Shown here: positions 1-6,328 of the stretch, piece by piece
Layout: every line of letters starts with the position of its first letter
Numbering within the stretch: position 1 is the first letter of the stretch
NCBI GenBank assembly: GCA_023430325.1
Contig: JAEZAU010000128.1
Span: forward strand, 1 to 8,467
DNA length: 8,467 nucleotides
From: Bacteroidota bacterium
GTDB lineage: Bacteria; Bacteroidota; Bacteroidia; Flavobacteriales_F; PHOS-HE28
Reading direction: 5' to 3'
Program-made: the position numbers and the translations under genes
Notes under the pieces: generated by a model
Told to the model about the DNA's origin: nothing
What the model saw: only the letters and a program-made list of their open reading frames with translations
Databases searched by the model: none

Positions 1-197
1 GCCTCAGGCCCGAGGGAGTGTCAGGTCCTATAAGGGATTCAGGTCTTAACCTATCACGCAACGCGGTTAACCTGACACTCCGCTCAGTTCCTTTCTGAGA
101 TCCTTATCGAGTGCAAGTCTAGAGTCACGCAACATCTTCCACTGCCGCATCGATCCGGCAAAGTCACCATTAATTTCGATCGATATATCCAATCATC
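1..197. other. Intergenic/leader region upstream of the SRPBCC gene
   Basis: No convincing gene is visible in these 197 bases. The left part carries a 12-bp perfect inverted repeat (15-26 with 70-81), a direct repeat TCAGGTC (21-27 and 39-45), a GGTTAACC palindrome (65-72) and a second 9-bp direct repeat TCACGCAAC (54-62 and 125-133). The right part should hold the promoter of the gene starting at 198. TAATTTCG at 171-178 is one mismatch from the Bacteroidota -7 box TAnnTTTG, but no TTG lies at the right distance upstream, so it is only a weak candidate. A 41-codon minus-strand reading frame (67-192, TTG start) crosses the region and is discussed as a finding. The window edge prevents seeing the neighbouring gene. 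Confidence 0.6.
15..81. repeat. 12-bp inverted repeat with nested direct repeat
   Basis: GGAGTGTCAGGT at 15-26 is the exact reverse complement of ACCTGACACTCC at 70-81, with 43 bases between. Inside, TCAGGTC recurs 18 bp on (21-27, 39-45), and TTAACC (46-51) pairs with GGTTAA (65-70). CAGGT therefore occurs twice on the plus strand and once inverted. This could be a regulator-binding array, an RNA hairpin in a leader or trailer, or an element end. No T-tract follows, so a simple intrinsic terminator is unlikely. Confidence 0.6.
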
Positions 198-644
198 ATG
201 CAACGACTTCGATTCTCCACGCACATCAACGCCGATCCACAGACCATCTGGAACGCCCTATGGGATGAAGCCAATTATCGTGATTGGACAACCGTTTTTT
301 CAGAAGATTTCACCGTGAAGACCGATGGCTGGAAGGAAGGAACGATGGTGCATTTCCACGATGGCAAGGGAAGCGGCATGTACAGCCGTATCACCAGACA
401 CGTTCCGCACCAGGCCATGGAGTTCGAGCATCTCGGCATGTTGAAGGATGGCGTGGAATTGCCGCAGGACGAGGAGACGAAGAAGTGGGCCGGATCGAAG
501 GAGACCTATCATTTGAGCAGTGATGGTGGCCGATCGGAACTGGTCGTTGAAGTGGATGTCGCCGAAGACCACCAGGAATCCTTCGATCAGGCATTTCCCA
601 AGGCGCTCGATCGGGTGAAAAAGATCGCGGAGAATGGAAAATGA
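198..644 (+). CDS. SRPBCC (START/Bet v1-like) domain protein
   Basis: The 148-residue protein is a single SRPBCC-fold domain of the AHSA1-like group, and its length fits one complete domain. Recognisable segments are the N-terminal strand and helix (residues 1-33, including TIWNALWDEANYRDW), the middle part GMYSRI with HLGMLKDGVELP (60-89), the segment WAGSKETYHL (97-106), and a C-terminal helix (about 125-145) that would close the hydrophobic cavity. Close relatives are common in Bacteroidota and are mostly uncharacterised; the fold binds hydrophobic ligands, but no substrate can be named here. There is no signal peptide, so it is probably cytoplasmic. Its stop overlaps the next gene's start by 11 bases (634-644), suggesting co-transcription and coupled translation with the VOC protein. 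The start is the first ATG of the frame and the N-terminus fits the family. Confidence 0.85.
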   Translation: MQRLRFSTHINADPQTIWNALWDEANYRDWTTVFSEDFTVKTDGWKEGTMVHFHDGKGSGMYSRITRHVPHQAMEFEHLGMLKDGVELPQDEETKKWAGSKETYHLSSDGGRSELVVEVDVAEDHQESFDQAFPKALDRVKKIAENGK

Positions 645-1131
645 TTATCGCGTTCCGGCCGCCACACGCATCGGTCACGTTCACCTGAAGGTCTCCGATC
701 TGCAGCGTGCGCTTGATTTCTACTGCGGCCTTCTAGGCTTCGAGCTCATCACCACTTATGGCGATCAGGCGGCGTTCATTTCAGCGGGCGGCTATCATCA
801 TCATATCGGCCTCAACACGTGGTACAGCAAGGGCGCATCACCCGCGCCGCGCCAGCATCCCGGCCTTTTCCACACGGCGATCCTCTACCCTGCGCGGCGT
901 GATCTGGCCGCTATCCTGGTCAGGCTCCGATCGGCCGGATATCCACTCACAGGAGCTTCCGATCACGGCGTTTCCGAGGCTCTCTATCTCGATGATCCGG
1001 ACGGTAACGGCGTTGAACTTTATCGCGATCGGCCAAAAGAGGAATGGCCATATCATCCCGACGGATCGTTGAACATGTATACGCGCAGCCTGGACCTCCA
1101 GGATCTCCTTTCAGAGTTGCAGCCAAGCTGA
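634..1131 (+). CDS. VOC family protein, single-domain extradiol dioxygenase/glyoxalase-like
   Basis: The 165-residue protein has the paired beta-alpha-beta-beta-beta modules of the vicinal oxygen chelate (VOC) fold. The first begins GHVHLKVSDLQRALDFY (14-30) and the second follows LFHTAILYP (78-86). The probable metal ligands are H15, H80 and E129 (in GVELY), the 2-His-1-Glu set used by type I extradiol dioxygenases and many glyoxalase-like enzymes. The segment HHHIGLNTW (55-63), the HGVSEALYL stretch (111-119) and DPDGNG (121-126) resemble the CatE/YfiE-type catechol 2,3-dioxygenase-like subgroup. The substrate is unknown; a ring-cleaving dioxygenase is one option, but ligands alone do not settle it. 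There is no signal peptide, so it is probably cytosolic. The ATG at 634 lies within the end of the preceding gene, an arrangement typical of an operon. Confidence 0.85.
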   Translation: MENDYRVPAATRIGHVHLKVSDLQRALDFYCGLLGFELITTYGDQAAFISAGGYHHHIGLNTWYSKGASPAPRQHPGLFHTAILYPARRDLAAILVRLRSAGYPLTGASDHGVSEALYLDDPDGNGVELYRDRPKEEWPYHPDGSLNMYTRSLDLQDLLSELQPS

Positions 1132-1168
1132 CACAAGCAGCCTTTTTCAAGGGCTTCGTCTATTGCAT

Positions 1169-1918
1169 ATGTGGCGAAGTTCATTCGCAGGCCTGATCTT
1201 CGCCTTGTTCGCATCTGACGTGGCCGCGTACGCAGGATCGGGATCGCCGCCTAAGCGCAGGCAGTTCCTGAAGCTCAGCACTGAATGGCACGGCAACCAT
1301 TACTTCCTGGCCACATCCGCCATTCCATTGGATCGCGGCCATGGCTGGTACAAGAACACGTTGGTCTCGTTCAATTCCGCAGCCTTTGGCCTCACCAACA
1401 ACATTGCTGTCAGCGGCGGCCTCGATCTGCTCTCGATGATCATCTCGCGCGGATCGGGTGTCTGGTTCACACGGCTCCAATTCACCGGAAGTGCCGGCAA
1501 CAGTTTCCATGGTGGTGTGCAGGTCATGTATACGTCCATTCCAATGCCGCTGCCACCGGAGTTGAAGGATGTAGTGGAAGTGAAGCGGGGTTGCGGAACG
1601 GCGCTGGGCATGATCACGATCGGCGATCGAAAGAACCAGTTGACGTTGCAAGGTGGCATACTTCACAACGGCGATCGCGCAGCACGCGGACCTTTATTGG
1701 GCGCCGCTGCATTGATCCGCCTCAGCGGGAACATCTCGTTCATCACCGAACATTGGATGGTCACCGATCCGGTGCAGAACTATCCTATCCACAGTGCCGG
1801 CATACGGATCCTCGGCGATCTGCTGGCCTTCGATATCGGGCTGGTGTATGAACGCGATCAAGCGGCATTGGTGACCCCCATCGGGATGCCCTTCGCCTCG
1901 GCCACGCTCAACTTCTGA
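1169..1918 (+). CDS. Conserved hypothetical, putative outer-membrane beta-barrel-like protein
   Basis: I do not recognise a named family. The 249-residue product starts with a short basic N-terminus and a hydrophobic stretch (about 5-22, ending DVAAYAG) that looks like a signal peptide. The rest is rich in alternating polar and apolar residues and Gly/Asn turns, and it ends in an aromatic residue (LNF), as outer-membrane barrels often do. The segment NHYFLATSAIPLDRGHGWYKN (43-63), followed by AFGLTNNIAVSGGLDL (72-87), resembles uncharacterised Bacteroidota envelope proteins with the pattern YF-PSA-L-KGEGYYQN. ATG 1169 is preferred over the in-frame TTG at 1163 because it adds nothing but two residues. 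It lies 37 bases after the VOC gene and may share its transcript. Its TGA (1916-1918) directly abuts the stop codon of the convergent gene. Confidence 0.7.
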   Translation: MWRSSFAGLIFALFASDVAAYAGSGSPPKRRQFLKLSTEWHGNHYFLATSAIPLDRGHGWYKNTLVSFNSAAFGLTNNIAVSGGLDLLSMIISRGSGVWFTRLQFTGSAGNSFHGGVQVMYTSIPMPLPPELKDVVEVKRGCGTALGMITIGDRKNQLTLQGGILHNGDRAARGPLLGAAALIRLSGNISFITEHWMVTDPVQNYPIHSAGIRILGDLLAFDIGLVYERDQAALVTPIGMPFASATLNF

Positions 1919-4678
1919 TCAGCGGGCGATCATCAGCTTCTCGCTGTACATGCGATCGCCGCTGCGTACTTGGAGGAAGTAGACCCCGGCAGGAAGCTCT
2001 GACGTGGGGTACCAGCGGTGTTTGCCCGCACCCAGGAAGATCTTCTTCACCAACCGGCCATCGGCGGTCACCAGATCGATATGCAGGTCCTGATCGGAGA
2101 CGTTCCTCATGTTCACCGCGTCATTGGCGGGATTAGGCCAGATGTTCAACAAGGAGACGTGTTGCGCCTTGAATTCCACCGCCACCACATCGGAATAGGA
2201 AGAAGTGCCATCCAGGTCGAACTGGTGCAGGCGGTAATAATTGATGCCATCTGCAGGCTGCCGGTCGATGAACTGGTAATCGATGTTCTGGATCGAACTG
2301 CCCGCGGCCTCCACCCTTCCGATCACGTTCCAGCCACCGTTCTCCAGTCTTCGTTCCACCAGGAAATGACTGGTGTTTATCTCAGATGCCGTGGTCCAAT
2401 CCAGTTGAACATCCGTCTCACGCTTCTTCCCTTTGAAAGAGATCAATTCCAGCGGAAGCGGGTCCATGGTGAAGTAGGCGGTCACGGTATCACTCTGCAG
2501 GAGTTGGAGCCATGTGGCGGGATCCAGCAGGTCCTGGCCCACGTAATTGTTGTCGATCTCCCAATGGGAGAAGTAGGAATTCGCGCCGGGGATCGCGTTG
2601 AACAACATCTCCGCACCACCGAACCATTGACCCGTCCAAGGACCGGCGGGGATCGTCACTGTATTCACCTGCACATCCCCATCACCCACGATCTCGATCG
2701 TTAATTGATACGGGCCCGAGATGGGATACACGTTGTCGAAACAATCCACGATCTGCGCCGAAACAATATTCCAACGCGTGCAATTGAAATTGCGGATATC
2801 CTGGATGTTGTTCTGCCAGGTGGCCATGTTGCCGCCCCAACGCGTGAACTGCCCGGGCATCTCGGGGATCATGTTCGCCTCGAACTGATCGAGAAGTGCG
2901 TTGAGCGTATCGCAATGCAGGGCAGTGTTGAGCAGATCGGCGTAGCGGTTCACATAGTCCCAGAAGAAATCCTCGTTCTGCAGCAGCTTGGTATAGATCC
3001 GTGCATGGCCGTTGTTCGCCCCTGAATTCTGGAACATGTTCTGCAGATTGCAGACCGTGTTCACCGTTGGCCCCGTTCCGCCCGCCCAGCCGGTATAGTT
3101 CTGGCCCAGGTCGGCGATGTTGTCCAGGTCCCAGAGTGCGTAACGCCAACCCGTCGCCGGTGGCGCCGTGCCCCGCCACCACATGGTGTTCCAGTTCAGC
3201 CAGTCGCTGTTCACCATGAAGGTGTTCAGGATGAAATTGTCGATCCAGTTCTCCTTATCGATCTGGCTGATGACATATTCGTAATTCGCAGCGATCGAAA
3301 GATCCGTGACATTGCAATAGTTGTAGAGCGCATTCCAGGCGGCGGTGCTTCCGTGTTCCACCACCATGCCGCCCCAGTACTTGAACATGTCGATATTGTA
3401 CTCGTCTTGGCCGTAGTAGTACTCGGTGTAATCCTTGTCCACCCGTTCGCGCAGTTCATACACCCCCCAGTAATTCCCATTGAAATAGGTGATCTGGTGG
3501 TTGTAGGTGCGTTCATCCAGATCGAGCCCCCCCTTCTGGCTTGCGGTCTGTATCCAGCCATCGCGGAGGTGCGCTGATCCAAGGTAATTGTGGAACGGAT
3601 AGTTGTCCGATCCCGCAGCCTTCATGATCACCGTACCGAACTTCTGCCGATCGGTATACTGCGCAGGGAAGAGCGGGTAGTCTATCTCATCGGCGGTACC
3701 GAATTGATCGCGCGTGTGTATGCGGAAACCTCTTTGTGCAAAGGCCCAACTATCATTGCCGTGCCGCCGTATCTCGCCATCGAGTTCCCATTGGAACGTT
3801 CCCGATGGATCGAAATATTCCACGCTCACGATCTGATCGCCGGAGGAAAAAGCACCGGTCGTAATGTAGGTGACCATTCCGCTGATGCTCACCGACGGCA
3901 CCGTGTGCGGCGGGCGGATGAAATATGTATTGGTCTCCGTGAAGCTCGTGCGCAGCGTGGGATCGGTGGTATATGCGGCCGCGCGGATCACCGTGGTATT
4001 GGTCACATTGATCGGTACGGTATAGATCGGTGAGGCCGCCGTGGGTGCGGTTCCGTTGGTGGTGTATCGGATCGTGCTTCCGGGTTCGTTGTTGATGATG
4101 GATACCGTTTGTGCCGACGGATAATAACCGGCCTGGATACTGAAGGAAGGCCTGTTCGCATAACGATCGAACGTGTTGGAGTTGGCGGCTCCCGGTGTCG
4201 GGTTCGTGCATTTCCCCCAGACCAGGCCACCGCTCACAAGCCGCGCGTGACTGTGATTGCGTTGTGTGGGCGTAAGCAGCTTGTATGAATCCACCGTGAT
4301 CAGCGCAGCATTGTTCAAGGTGATCCGCTCCTGATCCATCTGCGAAATGCCGAAGTTGGTGTGCCAGCGTGTGCCATCCCATACATCACGCCCGCTGCAG
4401 ATGAAGACCACATACCCGTTGGCCGGCACGGTGACGGTAGCAGGGATCTGCCATTTGTTCGGAATGCTTGTCTTATCGGTGAGATACCAGCCACCGATAT
4501 TCACCGGCGCGGCGGTCTGATTGAAGATCTCGATCCAATCTTCGCGCTGGCCAAAACCGTCGGTAAGACCGGTGCGATTGCTGGCGCAGATCTCATTTAT
4601 CACCACCTGGCCCTGCATAGGCATCAGGGCGAACAACAGAAGCGGGATCGAAAGGATGAGGCGTAAGGATCGATCCAT
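1919..4678 (-). CDS. Secreted lamin-tail/CotH-kinase multidomain protein with T9SS type A sorting domain
   Basis: This 919-residue secreted protein has the following layout. A signal peptide covers about 1-23, with probable cleavage MQG|QVV. A lamin-tail domain covers about 24-145 (VVINEICASN, DWIEIFN, GWYLTD). A chitobiase C-terminal-like beta domain covers about 175-255 (GSTIRYTTNGTAPT). A CotH protein-kinase-fold domain covers about 285-640, with GVYELRERVDKDY at 405-417 and the acidic motif WDLDNIADLG at 516-525. An InlB-like repeat domain covers about 658-738, an Fn3-like domain about 742-836 (LELISFKG, LDWTTASEIN, YYRLHQFDLDG), and a T9SS type A sorting domain about 842-919 (IWPNPAND to the end LMIAR). 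CotH domains include active protein kinases of spore coats. Whether this extracellular copy phosphorylates anything is unknown. The T9SS should export it across the outer membrane, to the surface or medium. It is transcribed alone from a candidate promoter at 4706-4736. Confidence 0.9.
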   Translation of the reverse strand: MDRSLRLILSIPLLLFALMPMQGQVVINEICASNRTGLTDGFGQREDWIEIFNQTAAPVNIGGWYLTDKTSIPNKWQIPATVTVPANGYVVFICSGRDVWDGTRWHTNFGISQMDQERITLNNAALITVDSYKLLTPTQRNHSHARLVSGGLVWGKCTNPTPGAANSNTFDRYANRPSFSIQAGYYPSAQTVSIINNEPGSTIRYTTNGTAPTAASPIYTVPINVTNTTVIRAAAYTTDPTLRTSFTETNTYFIRPPHTVPSVSISGMVTYITTGAFSSGDQIVSVEYFDPSGTFQWELDGEIRRHGNDSWAFAQRGFRIHTRDQFGTADEIDYPLFPAQYTDRQKFGTVIMKAAGSDNYPFHNYLGSAHLRDGWIQTASQKGGLDLDERTYNHQITYFNGNYWGVYELRERVDKDYTEYYYGQDEYNIDMFKYWGGMVVEHGSTAAWNALYNYCNVTDLSIAANYEYVISQIDKENWIDNFILNTFMVNSDWLNWNTMWWRGTAPPATGWRYALWDLDNIADLGQNYTGWAGGTGPTVNTVCNLQNMFQNSGANNGHARIYTKLLQNEDFFWDYVNRYADLLNTALHCDTLNALLDQFEANMIPEMPGQFTRWGGNMATWQNNIQDIRNFNCTRWNIVSAQIVDCFDNVYPISGPYQLTIEIVGDGDVQVNTVTIPAGPWTGQWFGGAEMLFNAIPGANSYFSHWEIDNNYVGQDLLDPATWLQLLQSDTVTAYFTMDPLPLELISFKGKKRETDVQLDWTTASEINTSHFLVERRLENGGWNVIGRVEAAGSSIQNIDYQFIDRQPADGINYYRLHQFDLDGTSSYSDVVAVEFKAQHVSLLNIWPNPANDAVNMRNVSDQDLHIDLVTADGRLVKKIFLGAGKHRWYPTSELPAGVYFLQVRSGDRMYSEKLMIAR

Positions 4679-4705
4679 GGATCAGGCAGGTTGGAGCAAG
4701 GGATG

Positions 4706-4736
4706 GAAAGATATCCATAATTCCCTGTTCGTCAAT
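4706..4736 (-). promoter_or_regulatory. Candidate Bacteroidota-type promoter of the CotH-domain gene
   Basis: Read on the minus strand, ATTG (4736-4733) is followed after 19 bases by TATCTTTC (4713-4706). That is one mismatch from the Bacteroidota -7 consensus TAnnTTTG, at the expected distance from a TTG-type -33 element. Transcription would start near 4700, giving a leader of about 20 bases before the ATG at 4678. The match is by eye only. Confidence 0.5.
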
Positions 4737-4795
4737 TAGTGATACCGGCCATAGGAAGGATCATTCTCAGGATCCAACCAACTCGTCACACACCT

Positions 4796-5092
4796 TTATT
4801 CCAGGATGATCTCCTTCACCACATCGCGGCCGGCGCGCTGGTTGAGCACTTCGGCAAGCGCATCGCGCATGTAGGTCAATTCCTGGCGCAAGGGCGCGGA
4901 ATCCACCTTTACGATCAGCTTTCCTTTCTTCAATCTTACCGCAACGGTATGCCTGGCCACCATGGCACCAACGGTCTTGTCCCACTGGGCGGTGATGTCC
5001 AATTCATCCATCTTCTCACGCATGCCATAGGCATCGATCAGACGGTCCACCGCATCACTGATGGACTGTTCGTTGGATCTTTTCTTGATCAA
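4796..5092 (-). CDS. DUF721 (DciA-like) protein
   Basis: This is a small DUF721 protein of 98 residues if it starts at the TTG at 5092. Family landmarks in that numbering are KKRSNEQSISDAVDRLI (3-19), the conserved W37 and G42 (QWDKTVG), H48, and LIVKVDSAPLRQEL (59-72) before a C-terminal helix. The start is uncertain. The frame is open to an ATG at 5170, with another ATG at 5143, but residues upstream of LIKKRSNEQ look unlike the family and would lie entirely inside recF. The compact form also matches the usual length of about 95-100 residues in Bacteroidota. DUF721 includes DciA, a loader or partner of the replicative helicase DnaB in bacteria without DnaC/DnaI; whether this short version does that job is not shown. 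It overlaps the 3' end of recF by 38 bases, so the two are almost surely co-transcribed and translationally coupled. Confidence 0.85.
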   Translation of the reverse strand: MIKKRSNEQSISDAVDRLIDAYGMREKMDELDITAQWDKTVGAMVARHTVAVRLKKGKLIVKVDSAPLRQELTYMRDALAEVLNQRAGRDVVKEIILE

Positions 5093-6191
5093 TGGTGTTG
5101 CCGTGTGAGAGGTGGAAGAAGCGAACGTCCAGGTCGAGACCATCAAGCGCCTTGTGCAATCGATCGGCATCGGTATCGGTGATGAGCACCTGACCGAACC
5201 GTTGATCGCTGAGCAATTTCAGGAGATGGCGCATCCGCTGAGGATCGATCTTGTCAAAAATATCATCGAGAAGCAGGATCGGTCGTATGCCGCTGCGAGC
5301 CTGAGTCAGATCGAACTGCGCAAGCTTCAAGGCGATGAGATACGTCTTCTGCTGGCCTTGAGATCCGTAACGCTTCAGCGGCTGTCCATCGATCGTGAAG
5401 ATCAGGTCGTCCTTATGGATGCCTACGCTGGTGTGCAATGAAAGCCGATCCCGATCCCAGGCCTGTGAAAGAAGCTCCCGAAGACCGTTCCCGTTCAAGC
5501 CGCTCTCGTACCGAAGACCTACGTTCTCCGGTCCTGAACTGATGCCTTTGTAGTGGTCGATAAGCCGGTCCACCAGATCGGCCATGAACGCCGATCGCAC
5601 CTCATGCACCGCCGATCCGTGCTGGATCAATTGTTCATCCCACGGCTCCAGGGCCTGCAGCGATCCGCCGCCATGTTCGGCAAAGCGCTTCAGCATGGTG
5701 TTGCGCTGCAACAAGGCCCGGTTGTACCGGATCAATGAATCGAGGTAAGTCTTATCGAACTGGGATATGAGGCCATCCAGGAAACGCCGGCGCACATCTG
5801 ATCCTTCAAGCACCAGCTGCCCATCATATGGGGTTATCATCACCACCGGGTAGCGCCCCACGTGATCGGCCAGCTTGTCATACTCCTTCCGGTTGCGGCT
5901 CAGGATCTTGCGCTGGCCTTTGCGCACGCTGCAAAGTATGGTGTCCTCCCCCGCTTCGGTGTTCATTACGCCTTGCAGCATGAACATCTCTTCGCCATGC
6001 ATCACGTTGGAAGCATCCTCGGCGCTGAAATAACTCTTGCTCAACGAGAGATAATGCACAGCATCGAGCAGGTTCGTCTTCCCCACGCCGTTCTGGCCCA
6101 CGAAGCAGTTCACCTCAGGCCCCAGATCGAGGCCGGCCTCACGGTGGTTGCGGAAATTGAGAAGTTTGAGCCGGGAAAGATGGAAGCTCAT
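5055..6191 (-). CDS. recF: DNA replication and repair protein RecF
   Basis: RecF is an SMC-like ATPase that helps load RecA through RecO/RecR at single-strand gaps next to duplex DNA. The 378-residue length is normal. The N-terminus LSRLKLLNFRNH (5-16) is typical, followed by Walker A GQNGVGKT (32-39), then YPVVMITPYDGQLVLEGSDVRRRFLDG (114-140), a characteristic RecF block. The ABC signature YGSQGQQKT is at 275-283, Walker B ILLLDD at 305-310 with the following D-loop region DKIDPQRM (313-320), and a C-terminal ITDTD element at 337-341. All catalytic motifs look intact. It is the first gene of a minus-strand pair with the DUF721 gene and is divergent from the TPR gene. The only promoter-like element is TACCTTCG at 6210-6203, one mismatch from TAnnTTTG, with TTTG 16 bases upstream, which is a poor spacing. 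Confidence 0.97.
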   Translation of the reverse strand: MSFHLSRLKLLNFRNHREAGLDLGPEVNCFVGQNGVGKTNLLDAVHYLSLSKSYFSAEDASNVMHGEEMFMLQGVMNTEAGEDTILCSVRKGQRKILSRNRKEYDKLADHVGRYPVVMITPYDGQLVLEGSDVRRRFLDGLISQFDKTYLDSLIRYNRALLQRNTMLKRFAEHGGGSLQALEPWDEQLIQHGSAVHEVRSAFMADLVDRLIDHYKGISSGPENVGLRYESGLNGNGLRELLSQAWDRDRLSLHTSVGIHKDDLIFTIDGQPLKRYGSQGQQKTYLIALKLAQFDLTQARSGIRPILLLDDIFDKIDPQRMRHLLKLLSDQRFGQVLITDTDADRLHKALDGLDLDVRFFHLSHGNTIDQEKIQRTVHQ

Positions 6192-6264
6192 GATAGGCTT
6201 TGCGAAGGTACGGCAACAGTCACGAGCAAAAAGGGACGAACGTGTCTGAATGCAATGATATTCC

Positions 6265-6296
6265 TTGATCCCGTATGCCGAAAAAACCTAGCTTTG
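6265..6296 (+). promoter_or_regulatory. Bacteroidota-type promoter of the TPR-ribH pair
   Basis: TTG (6265-6267), 21 bases, then TAGCTTTG (6289-6296) is an exact match to the TAnnTTTG -7 consensus with an acceptable -33 element and spacing. Transcription would begin around 6301-6305, about 25 bases before the ATG at 6329. It lies within the upstream in-frame extension of the TPR gene, which argues against any start before 6329. Confidence 0.7.
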
Positions 6297-6328
6297 CGGC
6301 CGCTCCGGCCGGAGCATACAGTAGAGCG

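Noticed and set aside
1163..1168. TTG start at 1163 for the outer-membrane-like protein
   Set aside because: An ATG follows two codons later and gives the same signal peptide, so the rarer start is unnecessary.
1672..1957. Two GCGATCGC octamers (near 1672 and 1950) as cyanobacterial HIP1
   Set aside because: Only two copies were seen and the gene content is Bacteroidota; they are more simply part of the general GATC excess.
2018..2704. Long plus-strand reading frame of 228 codons
   Set aside because: It lies wholly antisense to the Fn3/T9SS end of the CotH-domain gene, has no recognisable domain, and its length is explained by the GC-rich composition of the opposite frame.
3590..4382. Antisense frames opposite the lamin-tail/chitobiase-like part of the CotH gene
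   Set aside because: They overlap clearly coding sequence in the main frame and show low-complexity, His/Arg-rich shadow composition.
4758..4775. Hairpin GGATC / GATCC downstream of the DUF721 gene as a terminator
   Set aside because: The stem is only 5 bp with an 8-base loop and no T-tract, and GATC-rich pairs like this are expected by chance in this window.
6203..6230. Promoter for recF (TTTG, 16 bases, TACCTTCG on the minus strand)
   Set aside because: The -7 box has a mismatch, the spacing is shorter than usual, and the leader would be only about 6 bases; kept as a remark in the recF entry.
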